Shown piece by piece: positions 29,985 through 39,532 of a stretch of 64,000 nucleotides of DNA (positions are counted from its first letter, which is position 1; each line of letters starts with the position of its first letter). Source of the DNA: Sphingobium sp. (GTDB taxonomy: Bacteria; Pseudomonadota; Alphaproteobacteria; Sphingomonadales; Sphingomonadaceae). Made by a program: the position numbers and the translations under genes. A model generated the notes under the pieces. That model was not told the origin of the DNA. It saw nothing but the letters and a program-made list of their open reading frames with translations, and did no database searches. The stretch covers positions 16,014-80,013 of the forward strand of contig JAGRES010000024.1 in the NCBI GenBank assembly GCA_020446425.1, written 5' to 3'.

Positions 29985-30707
29985 ATGATGAAGGTAAGAG
30001 CAATGGCGAATATTCTGAAAGCGGACTGGCTGGTCAAATTCCTCGGCGGATTTGCGGTAGGGTCCGCGGCGGCTCTGCTGATGCTGCCCGCGCATGCGCG
30101 CGCCGAGTCCGTGGTCGCTGCGCCTCAGCCCATCATAGATGCCGAGCCCGCCCGCAAGCTGGAAACCGCCGTGTTCGCCGGCGGATGCTTCTGGGGCGTG
30201 GAAGGCGTGTTCAGCCATGTGAAGGGCGTGAAATTGTCACGATCCGGTTATGCAGGAGGTCCGCGCGGCAAGCAGGTGAGCTATGAGCAGGTCGGCAGCG
30301 GGCGCACGGGCTTTGCCGAAGCGGTAAGCGTCACCTACGATCCGAAGGTGGTTAGCTATGGCACATTGATGCGCGTGTTCTTCTCGGTGATCGCCGATCC
30401 GACGACGCTCAATTATCAAGGGCCGGACCATGGCACGCAATATCGTAGTGCGCTATTCCCACTGAACAAGGAGCAGGCCAGGGCGGCCAAGGCCTATCTG
30501 GCGCAGCTGCAAAAGGCGAAGCTGTGGGATGACCCTATCGTCACGAGGGTCGAACGCTTCACCGGCTTTGTGAAGGCGGAAGGCTATCATCAGGACTTCA
30601 TGGAAGACAATCCCCGCCACCCCTATATCATGCGCTGGGATGCGTCGAAGCTGGAGGCACTCAAGCGGCTGTACCCGGAACTGTACAGCGCCAAGGCCAG
30701 CCGATAA
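29985..30707 (+). CDS. msrA: Peptide-methionine (S)-S-oxide reductase, exported form
   Basis: 240 residues; two ATGs (29985, 29988) share an AAGGAG site and a third at 30003 also fits. The N-terminus carries a hydrophobic signal (FLGGFAVGSAAALLMLPAHARA), so the enzyme is probably periplasmic. The catalytic GCFWGVEGVFSHVKGV block and the GYAGG, SYEQVGSGRTGFAEAV and YHQDF blocks match MsrA. It repairs methionine sulfoxide in proteins. No msrB lies beside it. Confidence 0.92.
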   Translation: MMKVRAMANILKADWLVKFLGGFAVGSAAALLMLPAHARAESVVAAPQPIIDAEPARKLETAVFAGGCFWGVEGVFSHVKGVKLSRSGYAGGPRGKQVSYEQVGSGRTGFAEAVSVTYDPKVVSYGTLMRVFFSVIADPTTLNYQGPDHGTQYRSALFPLNKEQARAAKAYLAQLQKAKLWDDPIVTRVERFTGFVKAEGYHQDFMEDNPRHPYIMRWDASKLEALKRLYPELYSAKASR

Positions 30708-30791
30708 GGCGTATCTGATTTCAGGAAGCGAAGCGGCTGGGCCAGTGGCGGGAACGCGCCAATGCGAATGTAAGTCAAAAATGGAGCATTG

Positions 30792-31358
30792 ATGAGGCTA
30801 TCGGATTTGTTCGTCCCAACCTGCACCCAAATGCTGGGGGCCTTGTCTGTCTGGCTTGCAAAGGCTCTGGCGCAAATGTCGGACAAGGATGCTGAAGCAT
30901 TGCTTTCCGCGCGCCTTGCGCCAGATATGTTTCCGCTGTCGACGCAAATTCGATTTGCGTGCGTGCAGGCACAAGAGGCTGTGTCGCGCCTGAAGGGCGA
31001 GGCCTTTCCCGAGTCGCTGGAAGAGCTTCTCAACGAGGGGAGGAATGCGGCTGAGCGTCCTGGCTCAATCGCGGATGCGCAGGCGAGAATCGGTGAAACC
31101 ATTGAATTGCTTGACGGCCTTGATCCGGCACAGGTCGATAGGGACCCAGAACGACCTATTGCCCATGAACTTCCCACAGGCATGGTATTTGACCTGACGG
31201 CAAAACAATATGTTCGCGACTGGATGCTGCCTCAATTCTATTTTCATCTCATGACCGCTTACGCAATCCTGCGCAGCGAGGGTGTTGATTTGGGAAAAGC
31301 GGATTATGTGGCCCACATGTTCGCATATCTGCGCCCTGATACGATGCCTGCGGAATAG
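30792..31358 (+). CDS. DUF1993 family protein
   Basis: 188 residues from the ATG at 30792, with GGAG 5 nt upstream (a TTG 3 nt earlier is less likely). DUF1993 pattern: MRLSDLFVPTCTQMLGALSV, then a conserved FPLSTQIRFACVQAQEAVSRL and FYFHLMTAYAILRSEGVDLGKADY, given in parts. The four-helix arrangement with conserved His and acidic residues resembles DinB-like folds, but no function is established. Stand-alone, converging with alkB. Confidence 0.88.
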   Translation: MRLSDLFVPTCTQMLGALSVWLAKALAQMSDKDAEALLSARLAPDMFPLSTQIRFACVQAQEAVSRLKGEAFPESLEELLNEGRNAAERPGSIADAQARIGETIELLDGLDPAQVDRDPERPIAHELPTGMVFDLTAKQYVRDWMLPQFYFHLMTAYAILRSEGVDLGKADYVAHMFAYLRPDTMPAE

Positions 31359-31387
31359 GGTTGTGGCAGCCCTGCAAGCATATTGGC

Positions 31388-31969
31388 TTACATCAGAATC
31401 TGCCGGAACGTCAGGTTGACGCGTCGGCTTATGGGTTTGCGCGTTTTGGGGATCGCATGTTTCCAGTTGGCCTGACAATCGCTGCGCATGATGAGCAGAC
31501 TGCCATCGGTGAGCAGAAGGCGGTTTGTTTGCAGGGTGCGGTCATGGCGGTGGCGGAAATGCATGGTTCGCTCTGCGCCGAAACTCAGGGAGGCTATGAC
31601 AGGACGCTCGCCCAGCTCTGGCTCGTCGTCGGCATGATAACCCATGCTGTCTTGTCCATCGCGATACTGGTTGAGCAGAACACTGTTGAATTCGACGCCA
31701 GCTATCGTCTCGACCCGTGCGCGCAATTGCGCCACCAGCGGATGCCAGGGCCGCGGTTCGTACCGCTTACCGGAATAGCGATAGGCGCAGCCGGGATCGC
31801 CCATCCAGCAGATCAGGCGCGGCTGCATATGCATCTTACCGAAGAGTGTAATGCTCTCTTGCTGCCACGGGATTTCCGCGATCAGGCGCGCCAGAACTTC
31901 ATTTGAAGGCTGGCCCCAGTCACTATCATTAATCAGTTGAACATCGGGCGCAGGCCCAGATGCGTTCAC
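31388..31969 (-). CDS. alkB: AlkB-type 2-oxoglutarate/Fe(II)-dependent dioxygenase
   Basis: 193 residues from a GTG overlapping the infC stop (GTGA), which suggests it is read from the infC mRNA. The iron-binding HxD is in [11 protein letters not shown]; the distal His and the 2-oxoglutarate Arg pair are in the C-terminal [15 protein letters not shown]. It should demethylate 1-methyladenine and 3-methylcytosine in DNA or RNA, though the AlkB group is broad. No LexA or Ada site is visible next to it. Confidence 0.88.
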   Translation of the reverse strand: MNASGPAPDVQLINDSDWGQPSNEVLARLIAEIPWQQESITLFGKMHMQPRLICWMGDPGCAYRYSGKRYEPRPWHPLVAQLRARVETIAGVEFNSVLLNQYRDGQDSMGYHADDEPELGERPVIASLSFGAERTMHFRHRHDRTLQTNRLLLTDGSLLIMRSDCQANWKHAIPKTRKPISRRVNLTFRQILM

Positions 31970-32496
31970 TTCGGCGCGATCACCATCAGCATCTGGCGGC
32001 CTTCCATACGCGGATAGGATTCGACCTTGGCCGTTTCAGCGGTTTCCTCCGCCACGCGCTGGAGCAGTTGCATACCGAGCTGCTGGTGCGAAAGCTCGCG
32101 CCCGCGAAAGCGCAGCGTGACCTTCACCTTGTCACCCTCACCGATGAACTTGTTGATCGACCGCATCTTCGTATCATAATCATGATCGTCGATGTTGGGA
32201 CGCATTTTGATCTCCTTGATCTCCTGCGTCTTCTGGGTCTTGCGGGCAAGATTCGCCTTTTTCTGGGCTTCGTACTTATACTTGCCGATATCGAGGAACT
32301 TGCAGACCGGCGGGTCGGCATTGGGAGAGACTTCGACCAGATCAAGGCCGACATCGGCCGCCTGTTCAATGGCTTCGCGCGTATACAACACACCCAGATT
32401 TTCGCCATCTCCATCAATCACACGCACTTTGGGCACGGTGATGAACTCGTTGTAGCGGGGGCCGGACTTGGGCATTGGCGCCAATGGGCGGCGCAT
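31966..32496 (-). CDS. infC: Translation initiation factor IF-3
   Basis: 176 residues from the first ATG. It has the N-terminal domain [20 protein letters not shown] and the C-terminal domain ([27 protein letters not shown]). IF-3 binds the 30S subunit and checks the start codon. The only Shine-Dalgarno (AGGAG, 32520-32524) is 23 nt from this ATG but 8 nt from an in-frame ATA at 32509-32511. The true protein therefore probably starts at that AUA, five residues longer. thrS lies upstream in the classic thrS-infC order. Confidence 0.95.
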   Translation of the reverse strand: MRRPLAPMPKSGPRYNEFITVPKVRVIDGDGENLGVLYTREAIEQAADVGLDLVEVSPNADPPVCKFLDIGKYKYEAQKKANLARKTQKTQEIKEIKMRPNIDDHDYDTKMRSINKFIGEGDKVKVTLRFRGRELSHQQLGMQLLQRVAEETAETAKVESYPRMEGRQMLMVIAPK

Positions 32497-32508
32497 CGTC
32501 GGGGGTCG

Positions 32509-32524
32509 TATAGCAGTTTCTCCT
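32509..32524 (-). promoter_or_regulatory. infC: Shine-Dalgarno and probable AUA start codon of infC
   Basis: Read on the minus strand: AGGAG, an 8-nt spacer, then ATA in frame with infC, with no stop between it and the first ATG 15 nt later. E. coli infC uses AUU so that IF-3 represses its own rare-start mRNA; an AUA here would serve the same feedback. No competing ATG, GTG or TTG is at proper spacing in that frame. Confidence 0.6.
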
Positions 32525-32621
32525 GTATCAGTTGAATGGCTTGTGTAGCGCTTTTCCGCCGCGTCGAAAAGAGGGCAGAAATGCGTAGCGATAATCCCGC
32601 ATCACTTGTTGCGCGATTGCA

Positions 32622-34622
32622 TCATTGCATATCGGGTGCCTTGGCCTGTTTTGCAAGAGCCACGACGGCTTCGTCGAGCGTCATGATCTGCTGCGGCTGG
32701 TCCGCGCCGAGGACGCGCAGGGCAACCTTGCCTTCCTCCGCCTCGCGCTTGCCGACGACAAGCAGGTTGGGCACTTTGGCCAGGCTGTGTTCGCGGATCT
32801 TGTAATTGATCTTCTCGTTGCGCAGGTCGATTTCGGTGCGGATGCCCGCGGCCTTGAGTTTCTCGACAACCTTCAACGCATACTCATCCGCATCCGAGAC
32901 GATGGTCGCCACCACAGCCTGCACCGGCGCGAGCCAGAGTGGCACCTTGCCCGCGAAATGTTCGATCAGGATGCCGATGAAGCGCTCATAGCTGCCGAAG
33001 ATGGCGCGATGGAGCATCACCGGGCGATGCTTCTCGCCATCTTCGCCGACATAGCTCGCGTCGAGCCGTTCGGGCAGCACGCGGTCGGACTGGATGGTGC
33101 CGACCTGCCAGGTGCGGCCGATGGCGTCGGTCAGATGCCATTCCAGCTTCGGCGCGTAGAAGGCGCCTTCACCGGACAGCTCTTCCCAGCCATATTCGTC
33201 TGTCGCCAGACCGGCGGCGGCGACAGCGTCGCGCAGCTCGCCCTCAGCCTGATCCCATTGCGCATCTGTGCCGAACCGCATTTCCGGGCGCAGCGCCAGC
33301 TTGATCGAATAGGTGAAGCCGAAATCCTTGTAGACCCGGTCGGCGAGCGCGCAGAATTTCTTCACTTCGTCGACGATCTGGTCCTCGCGGCAGAAGATGT
33401 GCGCATCGTCCTGCGTGAACTGGCGCACGCGCATCAGGCCGTGCAGCGCGCCATGCGGCTCGTTGCGGTGGCAGCAGCCATTCTCGTATATGCGCAGCGG
33501 CAGGTCGCGGTAGCTCTTGATGCCCTGCTTGAAGATCAGCACATGCGCGGGGCAGTTCATCGGCTTCAGCGCCATCCACTCGGCATCGCCGGAAATGATG
33601 TCGCCCTCATCCTCGGTGTTGGGCACCTCGTCGGGAATGACGAACATATTTTCGCGATATTTGCCCCAGTGGCCGGACTGTTCCCACTGGCGCGCGTCCA
33701 TCACCTGCGGGGTTTTTACCTCTTTATAGCCGCCCTCGTCGACCGCGCGGCGCATATAGGCTTCCAGCTCGCGCCACATGACGAAGCCCTTGGGGTGCCA
33801 GAACACGCTGCCATGCGCTTCCTGCTGCAGGTGGAACAGGTTCATCTCCTGCCCCAGCTTGCGGTGGTCGCGCTTGGCGGCTTCCTCCAGCCGGTGGAGA
33901 TGCTCGTTCAATTGCTTCTTGTTGAGCCAGCCGGTGCCGTAGATGCGGGTGAGCTGGGCGTTCTTCTGATCGCCGCGCCAATATGCGCCCGCGACGCGCA
34001 TCAGCTTGAACGCCTGCGGGTCGAGCTTGCCGGTCGAGGGCAGGTGTGGGCCACGGCACATATCGAGCCAGTCGTCGCCCGACCAGTAGACGGTCAGCTC
34101 TTCGCCCTCGGGCAGTTCTTTCGCCCATTCGGCCTTGAAGGTCTCGCCATCGGCTTGCCATTTGGCGATCAGTTGCTCACGGCTCCACACTTCGCGGCGC
34201 AGCGGTTTGTCGGCCTTGATGATCTCGCGCATCTTTTCCTCGATGGCGGGCAGATCGTCGAGCGTGAAGGGGCCGCGGCTGGCGGGCGCCATCACGTCAT
34301 AATAGAAACCGTCATCGGTCGCCGGGCCGAAGGTGATCTGGGTGCCGGGGAACAGCGCCTGCACAGCTTCTGCCAGCACATGCGCGAAGTCATGCCGTGC
34401 CAGCTCCAGCGCGTCGGCCTCGTCGCGTGAGGTGATAAGTGCGAGCTGGGCGTCACTGTCGAGTGGGCGCCCAATGTCGCGCAACTCGCCGTCCACGCGC
34501 GCGGCAATCGCTGCCTTGGCGAGACCGGGTCCGATGGATGCCGCAATGTCCGCCGGCGTAGTGCCGGGCGCGACTTCACGCACGGAACCGTCGGGCAGGG
34601 TGATTTTCAGCATCGCGGACAT
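32622..34622 (-). CDS. thrS: Threonyl-tRNA synthetase
   Basis: 666 residues from the ATG at 34622 ([17 protein letters not shown]), the family start; the open frame runs 27 codons further but with unrelated sequence. Domain order: TGS (about 3-62), editing domain with the [11 protein letters not shown] and [10 protein letters not shown] zinc and His motifs, class II catalytic core ([16 protein letters not shown]-type motif 2, written here as [19 protein letters not shown]), and anticodon-binding C-terminus. Upstream of infC by about 110 bp, the conserved gene order. Confidence 0.97.
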   Translation of the reverse strand: MSAMLKITLPDGSVREVAPGTTPADIAASIGPGLAKAAIAARVDGELRDIGRPLDSDAQLALITSRDEADALELARHDFAHVLAEAVQALFPGTQITFGPATDDGFYYDVMAPASRGPFTLDDLPAIEEKMREIIKADKPLRREVWSREQLIAKWQADGETFKAEWAKELPEGEELTVYWSGDDWLDMCRGPHLPSTGKLDPQAFKLMRVAGAYWRGDQKNAQLTRIYGTGWLNKKQLNEHLHRLEEAAKRDHRKLGQEMNLFHLQQEAHGSVFWHPKGFVMWRELEAYMRRAVDEGGYKEVKTPQVMDARQWEQSGHWGKYRENMFVIPDEVPNTEDEGDIISGDAEWMALKPMNCPAHVLIFKQGIKSYRDLPLRIYENGCCHRNEPHGALHGLMRVRQFTQDDAHIFCREDQIVDEVKKFCALADRVYKDFGFTYSIKLALRPEMRFGTDAQWDQAEGELRDAVAAAGLATDEYGWEELSGEGAFYAPKLEWHLTDAIGRTWQVGTIQSDRVLPERLDASYVGEDGEKHRPVMLHRAIFGSYERFIGILIEHFAGKVPLWLAPVQAVVATIVSDADEYALKVVEKLKAAGIRTEIDLRNEKINYKIREHSLAKVPNLLVVGKREAEEGKVALRVLGADQPQQIMTLDEAVVALAKQAKAPDMQ

Positions 34623-34807
34623 ATCGGTTTCTTCAAAATCGCTGTGATACAGGGGCAATTCCCAATGGGCGGTCCTTAAAGGTCCGATGTCCCCTGTCAA
34701 CATAAAGCGTCCAATATGGGTGGGACATGGATTTGCCGCTTGACGGCGTGCCGTGACCTCTGTTCACTTGATTGCCGGGGATAATATCAAGTGGGGATGG
34801 GGAGCAT

Positions 34808-35893
34808 ATGGATACTCCGGATCAGGCTGGCGGAGCTTTCGGTTTTGACGGCACGTGGAGAGAATATGCGCCGATAGCCTTTACGAACCTGTTGCTGACG
34901 ATTGTGACCTTGGGGATTTATCGTTTCTGGGCCACGACGCGCTCGCGGCGGTATCTCTGGTCGCGCACGCGGTTCATTGACGACCGGTTGGAATGGACCG
35001 GCACCGGCAAGGAGTTGTTCCTGGGGTTTTTGATGGTGTTGCTGATATTGGGCCTGCCCTTTCTCTTCCTGCAATTCGGCGTGCAGGCGCTGGCAATGAG
35101 GGGCATGGGCGGCATGGCGGCCATTCTCGGCGTGGCCGCTTTCGTTGTGATTTTCTATTTCGGTGGCGTCGCCCGTTTTCGCGCGCTTCGATACAGGCTG
35201 GGCCGCACCTATTGGCATGGCATTCGCGGCGGCAGCAACGATAATGGCTTCGGCTATGGCATTTCCTATATGTGGAAAAATCTGGTCGGCATGATGGCGT
35301 TTTATCTGCTCGTGCCATGGGCGATGATTTCATTGTGGAACGAACGCTGGAACAAGATGAGCTTTGGTCCGCATCTGTTCGAATGCGACGCTAAGGTTGC
35401 GCCGGTGTTCAAACGCTTCCTGCTGTTTTACCTCGCGCCATTTCTTATCCTCATCATGATGTTTTTCGTGGCTGGCGCTGTCGGGGGCTTTTTCGGTGGT
35501 ATCGGTGTCCGTACAAGCTACCCGCCAGCGATAGCGGTGCTTGTCATGGTCGTGGCCGTCATAGGGATATATGTTTTGCTCGGTCTTATCGCGCTGGCCT
35601 ATTATTCTGCGTTCCTGCGGGAAGGTATCGGATCGCTTCGTCTGGCCGGTTTGAAGTTCGATTTCGAAGCCAATACCGATGACTGGCTGAAACTGTTCTT
35701 TGGCGATGTGCTGCTGGTCGTTTGTACGCTGGGCATCGGGCTCATATTCCTGCAATATCGCCACTGGAAATTCTTCATCACCCATATGGAAGCCTATGGC
35801 GAGATTGACCTCGATGAACTCACGCAGTCGACAACTACGCTGTCGAAACATGGCGAGGGTTTGCTCGATGCGCTGGATGTCGGGGCGTTTTAA
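34808..35893 (+). CDS. DUF898 (YjgN) family membrane protein
   Basis: 361 residues from the ATG at 34808, behind a GGGGATGGGGAG site. Multi-pass protein (about six to seven helices) with two repeats of the DUF898 pattern: FTNLLLTIVTLGIYRFWATTRSRRYLW and the later LFFGDVLLVVCTLGIGLIFLQYRHWKF, cut to their cores. Family function unknown. It starts a four-gene unit (DUF898, M48 peptidase, hydrolase, TPR) with short or overlapping junctions; the M48 gene starts 6 bp after its stop. Confidence 0.9.
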   Translation: MDTPDQAGGAFGFDGTWREYAPIAFTNLLLTIVTLGIYRFWATTRSRRYLWSRTRFIDDRLEWTGTGKELFLGFLMVLLILGLPFLFLQFGVQALAMRGMGGMAAILGVAAFVVIFYFGGVARFRALRYRLGRTYWHGIRGGSNDNGFGYGISYMWKNLVGMMAFYLLVPWAMISLWNERWNKMSFGPHLFECDAKVAPVFKRFLLFYLAPFLILIMMFFVAGAVGGFFGGIGVRTSYPPAIAVLVMVVAVIGIYVLLGLIALAYYSAFLREGIGSLRLAGLKFDFEANTDDWLKLFFGDVLLVVCTLGIGLIFLQYRHWKFFITHMEAYGEIDLDELTQSTTTLSKHGEGLLDALDVGAF

Positions 35894-35899
35894 GGCACG

Positions 35900-37018
35900 A
35901 TGATCAATATTCAGGTCTGGCATTATGACGGGCGCAACGCCAACAAATGGCAGCCCCAGCTCTTCGGGGACAGCCATGGCTTTCGCCTGATTGGCGACGG
36001 CTGGGAAGCCGGGCCGTATAGCTGGGCCGACTTGCAGGCGCTCGATAATGCCGGATCGGATAGGGTGTTCGGCCATCAGTATGAACCGGGCTGGCGCATC
36101 GGCTTTGCGGGCGAGATACCGGCGGATGTCGCCGCGCTATTGCCCCAGCGCCAGCGTTATGGCGGTTTCATCGACCGTATCGGCCTGTGGCGCGCCAGCG
36201 CCGTGCTGGCCTGCGTTGCTGCGCTGGTGGTGTTCATCGGCGTGAAGGCGCCGGGGTGGATTGCGCCGTTCGTCCCGCAAAGCTGGGAAGACAATATGGG
36301 CGATGCGATGGTCGGCGATTTCGGCGGGCGCTATTGCCACACAAAAGACGGCGACGCGGCGTTGAAGGCACTGACCGCCAAGCTGGACCCGGAAGGTCAT
36401 GCGCGCTCCATCGAGGTTGCCAATATTCGCATGGTCAACGCCATCGCCCTGCCGGGACGGCGGATCATCATCTTCACGGATCTGATCGAGAAGGCGGAGT
36501 CGCCCGATGAAGTCGCGGGCGTGTTGGGGCATGAGTTGGGCCATGTCGAGCATCGCGATACGTTGACAGCGATGATGCGCCAGCTGGGCCTCAGCGTCAT
36601 ATTGGGCGGCATGGACGGTACCGGCGGATCGCAGATCAATGCGCTGCTGGGTCTCAGTTTCAGCCGCGAGGCCGAGCATCAGGCCGACCTGACTGCGCTC
36701 GACAAGATGAAGGCCGCGAACATATCGCCCACTGGCACAGCCGCCTTTTTCCGGCGTATGGACAAGTCGCTATGGGGCACGTCCGAAGACGGCAAGGGCA
36801 AGAAGGCAGAGGATAAAGTCCAGGGCGAACAGATTCGCGACCTCACCAGCTGGTTCGCATCGCACCCGTCCTCGAAAAGCCGTTATGAGCTGTTCGAAAA
36901 TGCGGCGGTGAAAGGCCATGAATACGCGCCTGCGCTTACCCCGGCGCAGTGGGATGCGTTGCGGGGCATGTGCGTGGATGACCGCGATGTGAAATCGGAT
37001 TTCGGATTCGGTTTTTGA
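35900..37018 (+). CDS. M48 family metallopeptidase, membrane-anchored
   Basis: 372 residues. Zinc-binding HELGHVEH (about residue 210) with the downstream Glu ligand in FSREAEHQADLTALD. One transmembrane helix at about residues 96-115 precedes the catalytic domain, so the peptidase domain is outside or inside the inner membrane depending on topology. The DUF898-M48 pairing recurs in proteobacteria and may act on shared membrane-protein quality control; this is inference. Confidence 0.9.
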   Translation: MINIQVWHYDGRNANKWQPQLFGDSHGFRLIGDGWEAGPYSWADLQALDNAGSDRVFGHQYEPGWRIGFAGEIPADVAALLPQRQRYGGFIDRIGLWRASAVLACVAALVVFIGVKAPGWIAPFVPQSWEDNMGDAMVGDFGGRYCHTKDGDAALKALTAKLDPEGHARSIEVANIRMVNAIALPGRRIIIFTDLIEKAESPDEVAGVLGHELGHVEHRDTLTAMMRQLGLSVILGGMDGTGGSQINALLGLSFSREAEHQADLTALDKMKAANISPTGTAAFFRRMDKSLWGTSEDGKGKKAEDKVQGEQIRDLTSWFASHPSSKSRYELFENAAVKGHEYAPALTPAQWDALRGMCVDDRDVKSDFGFGF

Positions 37019-37060
37019 TCCGGCTTGCTTGGAGGCGAGGCTTGCGCCCATAAGGCGCGC

Positions 37061-37825
37061 ATGACCGAACCAGCCTTTCCCGATATTCCCGCACCTTCTT
37101 TTTACAACCGCGCAGACGGCGTGCGCCTTGCCTATCGCTTTACCGATGGCGCGGGGCCGCTGCTGGTGTTTCTGCCCGGCTATATGTCGGACATGGAGGG
37201 CGGCAAGGCGCTTTCCGTTTTTTCCTATGCGCGCGCCAACGGGCGGGCGTGCCTGCTGCTCGATTATTCCGGTTGCGGATCGAGCGAGGGCGATTTCAAC
37301 GACGGCACGCTCGATATCTGGCGCGACGATGTGCTGATGCTGATCGACCACGTCTGGCCCGAGGGGCAGGTCGTTCCGATAGGGTCGTCCATGGGTGGAT
37401 GGCTGGCGCTGCTGGCGGGGTTGGCCGTCAAGGACCGTCTCGCGGGGGTGGTTGGCATCGCCGCCGCGCCGGATTTTACTGAATGGGGTTTCAGCGATGC
37501 CGAAAAGGCAGTGCTGCACACAGAGGGTCGTATTGTCGAGCCATCGGAATATGGCGGCGATTATGTGACGACGCTGGGCTTCTGGAAATCCGGCGAGGCG
37601 AATCTGCTGCTGGAGAGCGAGATTGCGCTGACATGCCCGGTGCGCTTCATCCATGGGCAGGCGGACGATGTCGTGCCGTGGGAAATCCCGCTCCGTGCCG
37701 CCGCGCAATTGCGTTCAGCCGATGTACAGACGCTGCTCATCAAGGATGGCGACCACAGGCTCTCGCGCGACGCAGATATCGCATTGCTATTGGGGCTGAT
37801 CGACGGACTGCTGGAGCACACATGA
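37061..37825 (+). CDS. Alpha/beta hydrolase
   Basis: 254 residues from the ATG at 37061; the open frame reaches 37025 but adds only a Cys-containing leader. Nucleophile elbow GSSMGG, an oxyanion segment VFLPGYMSD, an acidic residue in IHGQADDVVPWEI and the catalytic His in DGDHRLS. It resembles the ABHD10-like serine hydrolases (thioesterase or lipase-like), but no substrate can be given. Its stop overlaps the next start (ATGA). Confidence 0.9.
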   Translation: MTEPAFPDIPAPSFYNRADGVRLAYRFTDGAGPLLVFLPGYMSDMEGGKALSVFSYARANGRACLLLDYSGCGSSEGDFNDGTLDIWRDDVLMLIDHVWPEGQVVPIGSSMGGWLALLAGLAVKDRLAGVVGIAAAPDFTEWGFSDAEKAVLHTEGRIVEPSEYGGDYVTTLGFWKSGEANLLLESEIALTCPVRFIHGQADDVVPWEIPLRAAAQLRSADVQTLLIKDGDHRLSRDADIALLLGLIDGLLEHT

Positions 37826-38679
37826 TCCTGACCGCGCTAATGCTGATGCAGGCGGGCTATTCGCCCGAGACCGAGGCGGTGATGAACCGCGCGCGCAAGG
37901 AGGCGCATGAGAAGCGCCAGGTCGACAGGCAGCTGGAGGGGCTCTCCATTTTTCTGCCGCAGGAGACGGCCGCACAATTACAGGCTTGTATTGATGCCGC
38001 CGCCGATGATCCTGAGGCTGGCATGGCGCAGGCCCGCGCATGGATAGTGAAGGGCGGCGGCTTTTCGGCGCGCCAGTGTCTTGCCTATGGTTTAAGCGAA
38101 GCAGGGCGGTGGAGCGAGGCTGTCGACGAATTCAATAGCGCCGCGCTCGATGCTCAGAAGGCCGGTTCCGCTACTGATGCAGCCAGATTGTGGGTGCAGG
38201 CCGGCAATGCGGCTTTGGCGGGAGACATGCCTGAGCGTGCGGTTGGCTTCTTCGGCACGGCTATAAGCTTCGGTTTGCCGGACGGGCTGGCCAAAGGTGA
38301 GGCCTATCTCGACAGGGCGCGGGCACAGGTCGCACTCGGCGATCTGGCCGCCGCGCGTCGCGATATGGATGAAGCGCTCAAGCTGGCGGCGGACGACCCG
38401 CTGGCATGGCTGCTCTCCGCGACATTGGCGCGGCGCATGGACGACCTGCCCAAGGCCCGCAACGATATCGCCGAAGCGCAAAAGCGCGCGCCGGATGATG
38501 CATCGGTGGCATTGGAAGCGGGCAATATCGCGATACTGTCCGGCGATGAGGCCGCTGCCAAAGCCTCTTGGGCTCGTGCTATGACACTCTCACCGGGCAG
38601 TGATCAGGCCAAGGCCGCGCAGGCCAATCTGGAGCAGCTCGACGAGACGGGACCTACGCCAGCGCCTCAATCCAGATAG
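37822..38679 (+). CDS. Tetratricopeptide-repeat protein, exported
   Basis: 285 residues from the ATG overlapping the hydrolase stop. A short hydrophobic start (MILTALMLMQAGYS) may be a weak signal. TPR-like helix pairs run from about residue 60 to 270, for example AARLWVQAGNAALAGDMPER and AYLDRARAQVALGDLAAARRD. It is a protein-interaction scaffold of unknown partner. Its last 13 bp overlap the 3' end of the convergent SIMPL gene. Confidence 0.85.
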   Translation: MILTALMLMQAGYSPETEAVMNRARKEAHEKRQVDRQLEGLSIFLPQETAAQLQACIDAAADDPEAGMAQARAWIVKGGGFSARQCLAYGLSEAGRWSEAVDEFNSAALDAQKAGSATDAARLWVQAGNAALAGDMPERAVGFFGTAISFGLPDGLAKGEAYLDRARAQVALGDLAAARRDMDEALKLAADDPLAWLLSATLARRMDDLPKARNDIAEAQKRAPDDASVALEAGNIAILSGDEAAAKASWARAMTLSPGSDQAKAAQANLEQLDETGPTPAPQSR

Positions 38680-39383
38680 AAATCGACTGTCGTGACGACG
38701 CGTACCTTCTTGTAGGGCGTGTCGCTGACGCCGTAACCGCCGCCGGATTCGCCATCGCGCGCGGAGATGGAGAAATAGCCCTGCGTCGCTTTCTTGATGC
38801 CGCCAACGCTGGTGCCGCTGTCATTAGCGAACTGCTCTGCCGCCTTGCGCGCGTCCTTGGTGGCTTCGGCGACCATAGACGGCTTGATGTCATTGAGCCT
38901 GGTGAAGCTGTACGTCATGCCGGAACCTTCCTGCATGGTGACGCCGCGGCGGACGAGGTCGAACTGGTTCGCGACCGCTTTCTGTGCGCGCTCGATATCG
39001 GTAGTGCGCAGCTGCATCCGCTGGGTGATCGTGACATTGTTGCCATTATTGTTGCGATACTGGTTCACGCCCGCGCCAATGGGTTTCAGCTCCTCGGGCT
39101 TGAAACCCAGCTCGCGGAAATAGGCATTGAGCGCCTTGCTGCTCTGCTCGATTTCCGTCTGCACGGAGGGAAGGTCGTAACCGTTGGCGCTGTAGGCAAT
39201 GGTCCAGGTGGCGAGATCGGCGGTTACGTCTTTTTCCGCCAGGCCGCGCACGGTGACAGAGCGATCCGCTTCGCGCGCCCGCAGCAGGCCATCGCCCAGC
39301 AAATAACCGCCTGCTATCATGCCGACGGTCAATATTCCGGCGCTTGCCAGCATCACCATGTTGCGATTGTCGCTCCAACTCAT
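38667..39383 (-). CDS. SIMPL domain (DUF541) protein
   Basis: 238 residues from the ATG at 39383, with a strong GAGGAGGACAGG site; the open frame upstream lacks one. N-terminal membrane anchor or signal (about residues 9-28), then the SIMPL domain: SVTVRGLAEKDVTADLATWTI, QMQLRTTDIERAQKA-type block and the C-terminal YKKVRVVTTVDFYLD, cut to cores. Periplasmic proteins of this family are linked to oxidative and envelope stress. It is divergent from modA, with a ModE-like box between. Confidence 0.9.
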   Translation of the reverse strand: MSWSDNRNMVMLASAGILTVGMIAGGYLLGDGLLRAREADRSVTVRGLAEKDVTADLATWTIAYSANGYDLPSVQTEIEQSSKALNAYFRELGFKPEELKPIGAGVNQYRNNNGNNVTITQRMQLRTTDIERAQKAVANQFDLVRRGVTMQEGSGMTYSFTRLNDIKPSMVAEATKDARKAAEQFANDSGTSVGGIKKATQGYFSISARDGESGGGYGVSDTPYKKVRVVTTVDFYLD

Positions 39384-39498
39384 CCTGTCCTCCTCAACGG
39401 TTCGTCGATGATATATGTCGTTTCGTCGCTGTATGGATGATGAACGGCATAACAGATTTTGCGCCGAATTACGATGCACGGTTGCTTTGAGTGGATAA

Positions 39499-39522
39499 CG
39501 CAATATACAGCCATATATAGCG
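39499..39522. promoter_or_regulatory. ModE-type molybdate-responsive operator
   Basis: CGCAATATA-N6-TATATAGCG: inverted repeat with 8 of 9 arm positions matching and a 6-bp spacer. It fits the ModE/Mop consensus (CGNTATATA-N6-TATATNNCG) known from E. coli and Rhodobacter. It lies 11 bp before the modA start codon, where a bound repressor would block transcription when molybdate is plentiful. Confidence 0.75.
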
Positions 39523-39532
39523 AAACGATGTA

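Noticed and set aside
32625-34430. 601-codon plus-strand open frame over thrS
   Set aside because: Antisense shadow of thrS; no ribosome binding site or recognisable domain.
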